Shown in pieces: positions 32,826 through 39,299 of a DNA stretch of 39,299 bases. Position numbers and translations under genes: made by a program. Positions within the stretch are counted from its first letter, which is position 1; every line of letters begins with the position of its first letter. The DNA is taken from assembly GCA_035437945.1 (NCBI GenBank), contig DAOMZG010000027.1, positions 1-39,299 of the forward strand, read 5' to 3'. This stretch comes from UBA9464 sp003445095 (GTDB taxonomy: Bacteria > Verrucomicrobiota > Verrucomicrobiia > Limisphaerales > UBA9464). The notes beneath the pieces are model-generated. The model saw nothing but the letters and a program-made list of their open reading frames with translations, did not search any database and was not told where the DNA came from.

Positions 32826-35800
32826 ATGTTTTGTCCGCAATCAACGCTGCGCCAGTGCGCCCACCTTCGAACCGCGCTATGGGGAATCGTCGCGGCAGTG
32901 GGCTGGTGGACCACCGTGCGGGCGCAACCTTTCCAAATCAGCGAGGTTAGGTTGGACAGCCAAGGACACCTGCAGGTCGGCTTCAGTGGCGATGCCGCGT
33001 CGTACTTTCTCCTACGGAAGCAGGCGTCGCTAAGCGGTCCAGAGGCGGCGGTAGCTTTGAGCCTGGGGGATTCCGGACCAAGTGGCTTGACCGACCCTCA
33101 AAGCGTGTCAGCGGGGAGTTCGTTCTTCCGGGTCGAAAAGCGGCCGCTCACCGACCCGCTCGATGTGGATGGCGATGGCTTGGACGACGTGTATGAGCTT
33201 AACCGACCCGAAATCTTAGATCCCCTCGATCCCTCCGATGGCGCACAAGACCCCGATGGTGATGGCGCCAGCAACTTGGAAGAATACGGAAACGGCACCG
33301 ACCCCCAAGTCGCCGATTCGTTGCTGACCCGCCCAACGTTCTCGCCGGCTTCCGGTGAGGGAGGGGTGTCGGTCCGGCGTGAGATGGTGGTGCGATTTTC
33401 CCGTCCGCTAGCGGTGGGCACACTGTTTACGTCTGAGACTCTATTTGCGGAATTCGGCGGACGGAAGTTGCTCACGCGGCTCGAATTCTCAGCCGATCGC
33501 CGATTGGTGACGTTGTTCTATTTGGAGCCACTTCCAGGGGGCGCTCGCATCCGGGTCTCGCTCGTCGGGGACGCTTTGATCGATGATCAAGGTGAGGAGG
33601 TGGATGCCGACGCGGACGGCCTTCCGGGCGGCGTGGCGCGAGTGGATTTTGAGACAACTTCAAATGTTGCCGTGGGAGGAACTGCCATCCAAGGCCAGGT
33701 CTTCGCTTCCGAAGTGGTGGCCGGCTCGGGCATGAATCGTCCCTTGGCGGGCGTTACCATCACGGTGGATGGCCGCGAGGAAACGCTGCGGGCGATCACC
33801 GACGCAGCAGGACGATTTATCCTCGAGCCGTGTCCGGCCGGCGAGTTCTTCGTGCACGTGGATGGGCGAACCTCGCCGGGGAGCCACTGGCCCGACGGTG
33901 CGTATTACCCGTTTGTCGGCAAAAAGTGGTCGGCGATGGCCGGCCGCCGCGACAACCTCGCGCCCGGCAATGGCGAAATCTTCCTGCCGTTGATTGCGGC
34001 GGACGCCCTCCAGGTCGTCAGTGCTACTCAACCCGTCATTGTTGAGCTTCCGCCCAGCGCCTTGGTCGCCAATCCGCAGTTGGCCGGCGTACAACTCACG
34101 GTGCCTCCGAATGCTCTCTTCGATGAACTTGGCGTGCGCGGTGGCCGCGTTGGAATCGCTCCCGTACCGCCAGACCGACTGCCCGAGCCGCTACCGCCAG
34201 GTTTGGATTTTCCCCTCGTGATCACGGTGCAGACTGATGGTCCGCAAAACTTTGATCGGCCGGCGGCGGTTCGGTTCCCCAATCTTCCCGATCCCAAGTC
34301 TGGATTAACATTGGCTCCTGGAGCGAAGAGTTCGCTCTGGAGCTTCAACCACGATGTCGGTGCCTGGGAATTGGCCGGCCCCATGACGGTGACGGCCGAC
34401 GGTCGTTTCGTGGAATCCGATCCCGGGGTTGGCATTCGGCAACCCGGCTGGCACGGCTGGTTTTCACGTGCCTCTTTGGGCAAGAAGCGGAAGAAACCTC
34501 AGTGCGAAGGCCTAGGACTGCAGGACGCGTGGGACGTGTTTAAGACCGGATACGATTGCGCGAAGAATTTGAGCAGCGGCCTGCAATTGTTCGGCCACGG
34601 AATGGACGTGATCAGCAATGTTAAGACATTGTCCGACGGGCTAACCAAACTGCGCGAAGACTACGACAACCGCATCATCGACGCGGAGACCCTCAAGACG
34701 GGCGTCGAATCATTGAGCGCCGCCAAGAACGCGGCCAAGTCATACGTGGAACTGCTCACCGCTCAAAATCCGGCGACCAAGGCCATCGAACTTGGCAAGT
34801 GCGCGAGTAGTTTTGCCAAGGTGGGCATGGACAAAGCCTGCAAGAATAAGGCATGTGCCGGTCGGGTCGTTCGAGGATTGTGCAGCACGCTTCAACCGGC
34901 GGTCAACGCGGCCGATACCTTGGTGCAAAACTTCAGCGACTTGGACAAATCGATCCGGAGCGCGCCGCTGACCGCCGTATGTACCTCGTTCGACCTATTG
35001 GGGACGTCCTTGGGCGTCGGTAGCAACTCGGGCCCTGAATTGTCGCGCGTTCGTCCGCATGCGGATCCTGATCCGCGAATCTTAGCGCTCCTCGACGCCG
35101 CGATTCGCGACGCCAATGAGTTCGCCTCGCACTTTGCGCCGGTGGTAACCACCTACGATGCCCTGGTGGTGCTGGATGCCTGGTTCACCTCGGTCCTAAC
35201 TGGCGGACTGAACCTTCTCGTCGACGACGCTGGTGGTTTGGGGAATGTGTCTTACGCGCTGATGTTAGACGGCGTGATCGAACAGCGAGGGAAGTTTTCC
35301 GCCCAAGGCACCGTGGCGCTGAATGTTCGTCCGGGTGTCGCTTACCTCCTCTTGGCCTACGATCCCGTGAATCACGCTCTCTTCACCTCCGAAGGCACCA
35401 CGCCATCGGCTGGGATTTCCGGTGATCTCGCCGACTTTCAGATTCGGCTGCTGGCGGGCGAACCCGATGCTGACGCAGACGGATTGCCGGACCTCGTGGA
35501 AGCCGTGGTGGGTACGAACCCTCGCCAGCCGGACACCGACGGCGACGGAGTGACCGATCTGGCGGAAATTCAGCAGGGCCTGGACCCGTTGGGAGGACGT
35601 TTAGCTCAAACTGGGATTGTCGCTTCGGCCGAAACCCCGGGTAACGCCGTGGATATTTGCGCTGCGAATAATCTGGCCGTTACTGCCAACGAGGCGGGCG
35701 GTATCTCGGTCTTCAATCTTGGAAGCGGACAGAACCCGATCCAAGTAGCCCAAGTGACGATTCCTGGTCGCGCTTTACGCGTTGCCTTGGCAGAGAATTT

Positions 35801-37787
35801 CGCTGCCGTAGCTGCCGAAGCCGCGGGCCTAATCGTCGTCGATCTGACCGATCCGGCCGCGGCGCGGATAGTGCATCAGGTGAATGTCGGTGACACCGTG
35901 CTATCGGTCGCCAGCATGGCCGGGCTCGTTTGCGTCGGCACGCGTTCGGGAGAAATCGTCCTCGTGGAGCTGGCCAGTGGAGCGATCCTGAGCCGCCTCC
36001 GACTAGGCGAGACAGTTCGCGATGTCGGTTTCGGTGCGCAGCTCCTATACGCCTTGACCGACACTCGCCTTCACGCGGTGGACTACGGTTCAGCCACCTT
36101 GACCCACCTGAGTTCGACCCAGTCACCTTCGCCCGCCAGTGTCAATCAGCGGTTGTTCGTCGGTGACTCCATCGCGTACGCGGCCCATCCGCGGGGAAAC
36201 AACTCCTTCGATTTGAGCCAGCCGCATCTACCTCGCCTGATTAGTGCCGGAGTAACGCCCCAGTTTGGTTGGAAGCAGATTGTTCCCAACGGATCTGGGT
36301 TGGGCGTCGCCGCGGTCGGCTTAAATCTGTCCTTCGACGGGCCGCACAACATTTCTATATATAATCTGACGAATCGAACCAACACGGCGGTTTTCGTCGG
36401 CGAAATCGTCACGCCCGGGATCGCCCGGGCTGTCACGCTGTACAACGGGTTAGCGTATGTGGCGGATGGTCCCGCTGGTTTGCAAGTCATCAACTACTTG
36501 CCCTTTGATCAGCAAGGTCGGCCGCCCTCTATTCGATTGACGACCTCGGACGCCCCCGGTCAGGCGGAGGCGGGTCAAGTGTTGCGCGTGACGGCGCACG
36601 TGGCTGATGACGTGCAGGTGGCGCAAGTCGGGTTCCTCTTGAATGGCGAACCAGTTTTCACGGACGGCAACTTCCCGTTTGAGTTCAGTTTCGTTGTCGG
36701 TGAGCCGCGCCTGTTGAATTCCGATCCATTCCAGATCCAGGCCATCGCGCGGGACACCGGGGGCAACTCTGCCGCCAGCGAAGCCCTGACCCTCCGAATC
36801 GTGCCCGATGCCAAGGCGCCGGCGGTGCGTCGCGTATCCCCCTTCGACGGATCGATGTCGGGGACCGTTCGGGTTGTTTCCGCTTTCTTTTCAGAACCGA
36901 TCGATGCAGCCACCGTGAGCTCGAATTCCTTCGCCGTGATTAATCTGGGAGCTGATCTCGCGCTGGGAACGGCGGACGACGTCTTGATCGAGGGGACATT
37001 CGACGTCCGCCCGGAATTGAACTCGGCCTCGTTCGAACCCGATGTAGCGATGGGACCCGGGACCTATCGGTTGAGGATTTCTGCTCCGTTGGCAGACGCG
37101 GCGGGGAATGTGTTGGCAACGCCGTTCGAATCGTCGTTCCGCGTTTTTGATTTTCGGGATGACGATGGGGACCTAGTGCCCGACGAGGTGGAATCGGCGC
37201 TCGGATTGAATCCAACGCTTGCGGACACCGATGGCGATGGTGTGCTCGACGGCTTCGAGGATTTCGACAGGGACGGCCTGCCCAATGCGGGAGAAGTTTG
37301 GGCAGAGACCGACCCGCGGGTTGCTGACACCGATGGCAACGGTCGGAAGGATGGACTCGAAGATCCGGACGGAGACGCGCTGGACAATGCGCATGAATTT
37401 GCCGCCGGCACGAATCCGTTGGTGGCCGACACGGATCACGACGGCTGGACGGACGAAGCGGAAGTCACGGCCGGGAGTGATCCACTTAATCCTAGGTCAT
37501 TGCCACCGCGCTTTCTGGTCGCGAGACCAGTTCTGGACGTGGCGTTCCCAAGTATTTCGGCAGGACCCGGCACTGATGGATTGAGCGGTCAGTACTTTGC
37601 CAAACCGCCAGTTGTCGTTGCCGTGCCGGCCAGCGCTAACGGGGTGTCGCCGGTCGCCGCCGGAGGATTCGTTGCCCGTCCGCCTGTTCGCTTGACCGTG
37701 CCCTCCGTCGCCAGCGGAACCTTTCCCGTTGGGGTGGGCGAGTTCATCGCTCGCCCGCCACTCCAAGTGAAGTTGCCCTCACCCTGA
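32826..37787 (+). CDS. Giant secreted calcium-binding-repeat exoprotein
   Basis: This 1653-residue protein has a signal peptide (about 1-34, ending TTVRAQ). Visible parts: thrombospondin type 3-like calcium loops (DVDGDGLDDVYEL, DPDGDGASNLEEY; about 112-155); a Big_5-like domain (about 165-275); a carboxypeptidase-regulatory-like domain (about 286-360; ITVDGREETLRAITDAAGRF); a cysteine-bearing helical region (about 551-728); more calcium loops (about 878-915; PDTDGDGVTDLAEI); an LVIVD-like propeller (about 932-1228); an Ig-like and a second Big_5-like domain; a dense calcium-loop block (1442-1558); and C-terminal repeats of about 25 residues. Such proteins are probably surface or matrix components needing calcium. 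No sorting signal was recognised. It lies directly before a second secreted protein gene, 37 bases downstream. Confidence 0.75.
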   Translation: MFCPQSTLRQCAHLRTALWGIVAAVGWWTTVRAQPFQISEVRLDSQGHLQVGFSGDAASYFLLRKQASLSGPEAAVALSLGDSGPSGLTDPQSVSAGSSFFRVEKRPLTDPLDVDGDGLDDVYELNRPEILDPLDPSDGAQDPDGDGASNLEEYGNGTDPQVADSLLTRPTFSPASGEGGVSVRREMVVRFSRPLAVGTLFTSETLFAEFGGRKLLTRLEFSADRRLVTLFYLEPLPGGARIRVSLVGDALIDDQGEEVDADADGLPGGVARVDFETTSNVAVGGTAIQGQVFASEVVAGSGMNRPLAGVTITVDGREETLRAITDAAGRFILEPCPAGEFFVHVDGRTSPGSHWPDGAYYPFVGKKWSAMAGRRDNLAPGNGEIFLPLIAADALQVVSATQPVIVELPPSALVANPQLAGVQLTVPPNALFDELGVRGGRVGIAPVPPDRLPEPLPPGLDFPLVITVQTDGPQNFDRPAAVRFPNLPDPKSGLTLAPGAKSSLWSFNHDVGAWELAGPMTVTADGRFVESDPGVGIRQPGWHGWFSRASLGKKRKKPQCEGLGLQDAWDVFKTGYDCAKNLSSGLQLFGHGMDVISNVKTLSDGLTKLREDYDNRIIDAETLKTGVESLSAAKNAAKSYVELLTAQNPATKAIELGKCASSFAKVGMDKACKNKACAGRVVRGLCSTLQPAVNAADTLVQNFSDLDKSIRSAPLTAVCTSFDLLGTSLGVGSNSGPELSRVRPHADPDPRILALLDAAIRDANEFASHFAPVVTTYDALVVLDAWFTSVLTGGLNLLVDDAGGLGNVSYALMLDGVIEQRGKFSAQGTVALNVRPGVAYLLLAYDPVNHALFTSEGTTPSAGISGDLADFQIRLLAGEPDADADGLPDLVEAVVGTNPRQPDTDGDGVTDLAEIQQGLDPLGGRLAQTGIVASAETPGNAVDICAANNLAVTANEAGGISVFNLGSGQNPIQVAQVTIPGRALRVALAENFAAVAAEAAGLIVVDLTDPAAARIVHQVNVGDTVLSVASMAGLVCVGTRSGEIVLVELASGAILSRLRLGETVRDVGFGAQLLYALTDTRLHAVDYGSATLTHLSSTQSPSPASVNQRLFVGDSIAYAAHPRGNNSFDLSQPHLPRLISAGVTPQFGWKQIVPNGSGLGVAAVGLNLSFDGPHNISIYNLTNRTNTAVFVGEIVTPGIARAVTLYNGLAYVADGPAGLQVINYLPFDQQGRPPSIRLTTSDAPGQAEAGQVLRVTAHVADDVQVAQVGFLLNGEPVFTDGNFPFEFSFVVGEPRLLNSDPFQIQAIARDTGGNSAASEALTLRIVPDAKAPAVRRVSPFDGSMSGTVRVVSAFFSEPIDAATVSSNSFAVINLGADLALGTADDVLIEGTFDVRPELNSASFEPDVAMGPGTYRLRISAPLADAAGNVLATPFESSFRVFDFRDDDGDLVPDEVESALGLNPTLADTDGDGVLDGFEDFDRDGLPNAGEVWAETDPRVADTDGNGRKDGLEDPDGDALDNAHEFAAGTNPLVADTDHDGWTDEAEVTAGSDPLNPRSLPPRFLVARPVLDVAFPSISAGPGTDGLSGQYFAKPPVVVAVPASANGVSPVAAGGFVARPPVRLTVPSVASGTFPVGVGEFIARPPLQVKLPSP
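37512..37784 (+). repeat. C-terminal tandem repeats in the giant exoprotein
   Basis: The last 91 codons form four units (27, 25, 25 and a truncated 14 residues) that begin FLVARPVLDVAFPS, YFAKPPVVVAVPAS, FVARPPVRLTVPSV and FIARPPLQVKLPSP. The consensus is F.ARPPv.l.vPS followed by a Gly/Ser/Pro-rich stretch. The repeats are conserved at protein level but diverged at DNA level. Confidence 0.8.
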
Positions 37788-37824
37788 CTTTGTTCGCTTC
37801 GATTATTATCTGACGAGAATTGAT

Positions 37825-38994
37825 ATGAAACGTTCCCTAACCCTGTTGGCCTCGTTTGCGTTTGGTCTGGTCGTCCTGGTGCCGGCCCGCGCGCAACAAT
37901 TTCAATCCGGCAGCAACGGCTCCTACGGCCCGATCGACCTAACGGCTGCTGACGCCACACTTGAGCTGCCGCCGGACGGCATCTTCCAGTGCACGACGAT
38001 TAACGTGGGTGCCGGACGCACGCTGCGGTTCACCCGCAACGCGCTCAACACTCCCGTGATCCTGCTCGCGACCGGCGATATCACCATTGCGGGAACGATT
38101 GATGTTTCGGGTCTCCGCGGCACGTCGTTGGTCGCGGGCGCGGGTGGGCCGGGTGGATTTGACGGCGGCGCACCCGGTTCTGCCGGACTTCCGGCGGGTG
38201 ATGGTCAAGGTCCGGGAGGTGGCAAAGCCGGATTATTTGTTTCCGGCAATGACAGTCCCGGTGCGGCGAGTTATAGCGATCAACCAGGGTTTAGTCCGAC
38301 TGCCAAACGCGGGGCGATCTATGGAAGCCCTTTGTTGCAGCCGGTCGTCGGTGGGTCCGGCGGCGGTGGCGCAGCAGGGAGCCCCGGCTGGGGTGGGGGG
38401 GGAGGGGGTGGCGCGATCCTGATCGCTTCCAGCACTCGGATCTCGATCACGGGCAAGATTTGGGCAGTCGGTGGAGGTGGTTACAATAGTGGAGTTCTCA
38501 ACTCCGGCAGCGGTGGGGCCATTCGGTTGGTCGCCCCCATCGTCACCGGGACTGGAGGTCTCGAAGTAGGCGGCTGGAATGGCAACGGAGGTCGGGGCGA
38601 CGGTCGCGCTCGAATCGACGCGCTGGATCGATCTGGCTTGTCACTAGCGATCAATCCGGGTGCCGCCGGCTCGGTCGGCGGCGTCATGATGGTCTTCCCA
38701 TCTCCCGCGCCGCGCCTTGATATCGTGGCCGCCGCCGGCCGAGCGATCGCCGTGGATTCGGGTCCTGTCAGCCTGACTCTTCCGTTCGGGACCTCGCCCA
38801 ATCAGACGATCCAGGTACGCGCTCGTGACTTCGGACAGGTAGTACCGATTCGCGTCGTCCTTACTCCCGACAATGGCTCTGCCGCAACCTTCGACGCCCA
38901 AATCGACAACACCTCCGCCAACCCCGCGGAGGTCACGGTGCCAGTGGTATTCCCGCTGAATATCCTCACCCACGTTCAGGTGTGGACGCGGTGA
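37825..38994 (+). CDS. Glycine-rich secreted protein
   Basis: This is a 389-residue exported protein with signal peptide MKRSLTLLASFAFGLVVLVPARAQQ. A conserved-looking beta region follows (SNGSYGPIDLTA, ADATLELPPDGIFQCTTINV, VILLATGDITIAGTIDVSG), then a long Gly-rich section (about 108-260) with GGSGGGGAAGSPGWGGGGGGG. A C-terminal Ig-like strand region ends LNILTHVQVWTR. Similar proteins of unknown role, resembling parallel-beta surface or polymer-like proteins, occur in Verrucomicrobia and Myxococcota. The gene lies 37 bases after the giant exoprotein in the same direction and is probably co-transcribed. No enzyme motif is seen. The poly-G tract at 38394-38408 could allow slippage. Confidence 0.7.
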   Translation: MKRSLTLLASFAFGLVVLVPARAQQFQSGSNGSYGPIDLTAADATLELPPDGIFQCTTINVGAGRTLRFTRNALNTPVILLATGDITIAGTIDVSGLRGTSLVAGAGGPGGFDGGAPGSAGLPAGDGQGPGGGKAGLFVSGNDSPGAASYSDQPGFSPTAKRGAIYGSPLLQPVVGGSGGGGAAGSPGWGGGGGGGAILIASSTRISITGKIWAVGGGGYNSGVLNSGSGGAIRLVAPIVTGTGGLEVGGWNGNGGRGDGRARIDALDRSGLSLAINPGAAGSVGGVMMVFPSPAPRLDIVAAAGRAIAVDSGPVSLTLPFGTSPNQTIQVRARDFGQVVPIRVVLTPDNGSAATFDAQIDNTSANPAEVTVPVVFPLNILTHVQVWTR

Positions 38995-39093
38995 TCTGTT
39001 GCTGTCAGTGGCATAGCCGGATCTGCGAAAGTGCCATTACTCCCAGTCGTGAACCTTGCTCCGAGGCTGAAACTCGTGGGAGCGGGTCCCAGA

Positions 39094-39299
39094 ATGAATT
39101 CTTCGAGCCCGGCCATTCGATATGTCGCGGAGCCAACTCACGCGCGAGAAGTTTCTCTCGTCGGCACTGCGGACTTGGCTTTCTGGGTTAACCGATTGAG
39201 GAAAGAGAACCTTCGTCCCGTGGAGAGGAACGGGCGGGCGCAGATTCTGATTATCGGCGCCGAAATGACATTCATGGGTATCCGGTTCACCGAAGTGGC
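39094..39299 (+). CDS. Unrecognised protein, N-terminal 68 residues only
   Basis: ATG 39094 opens a frame that runs to the window edge without a stop. It follows a purine-rich GGGAGCGGG about 10 bases upstream. The translation has protein-like character: a start MNSSSPAIRYVAEPTHAREV, then VSLVGTADLAFWVNRLRKEN, and hydrophobic strands AQILIIGAEMTFMGIRFTEV. The pattern GTADL.FW..RL...L.P reminds me of acetoacetate decarboxylase-like or DUF2071-like hypothetical proteins, but the match is weak. It is 99 bases after the glycine-rich protein gene. Confidence 0.5.
   Translation, partial: MNSSSPAIRYVAEPTHAREVSLVGTADLAFWVNRLRKENLRPVERNGRAQILIIGAEMTFMGIRFTEV

Overview
The window reads as a chromosomal segment of a GC-rich, Gram-negative, saprophytic bacterium, most likely of the Verrucomicrobiota (Limisphaerales/Pedosphaera-like), less likely a planctomycete or acidobacterium. 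The reasons are an ADOP-type 'orphan' ABC permease, a Tat-exported Gfo/Idh/MocA oxidoreductase, a CotH/lamin-tail/chitobiase-domain exoprotein, a LamG protein, very large thrombospondin-type-3 exoproteins, and a UvrA with a degenerate first zinc finger. This assignment is inference from gene content; there is no rRNA marker.

Layout. 1-938: end of an MCE (MlaD/PqiB-like) protein and its PqiC-like lipoprotein, with ATGA overlap. 952-1107: a decayed outer-membrane transporter fragment. 1127-4346: a bestrophin-like membrane protein, a HAD-family lipoprotein and a phospholipase D-like protein. 4443-6846: a DUF7009 gene diverging from an OprP/OprO-type porin. 7180-9594 (-): an 804-residue ADOP permease. 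9737-11315: an RNase H-fold 3'-5' exonuclease, an AlkD-like DNA glycosylase and a tRNA-Leu(CAG). 11411-17237: two divergent secreted proteins, LamG/propeller (-) and CotH (+). 17689-22747: Gfo/Idh/MocA oxidoreductase with a clear terminator, uvrB, and a membrane-anchored amidohydrolase. 23084-25775: a probable operon of MarR/GbsR regulator, DCC thiol-disulfide protein and FAD monooxygenase, with a strong palindrome just before the regulator. 25772-26005 (-): a broken group II intron-type reverse transcriptase. 26056-32692: secreted GH38 alpha-mannosidase and uvrA. 32826-38994: a 1653-residue multidomain exoprotein and a glycine-rich secreted protein. 39094-end: the start of a gene cut by the window.

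Functionally the segment mixes housekeeping DNA repair (uvrA, uvrB, AlkD-like, exonuclease) with a large extracytoplasmic complement (porin, mannosidase, CotH, LamG, calcium-binding exoproteins) suited to polymer use or surface attachment. No CRISPR array, intact transposase, prophage or recognisable defence island was seen. The least expected items are the reverse-transcriptase fossil between the monooxygenase and mannosidase genes, the LamG fold interrupted by a propeller, the palindrome before the MarR gene, the membrane-fused amidohydrolase, and the cysteine-bearing helical segment and 25-residue terminal repeats of the giant exoprotein.
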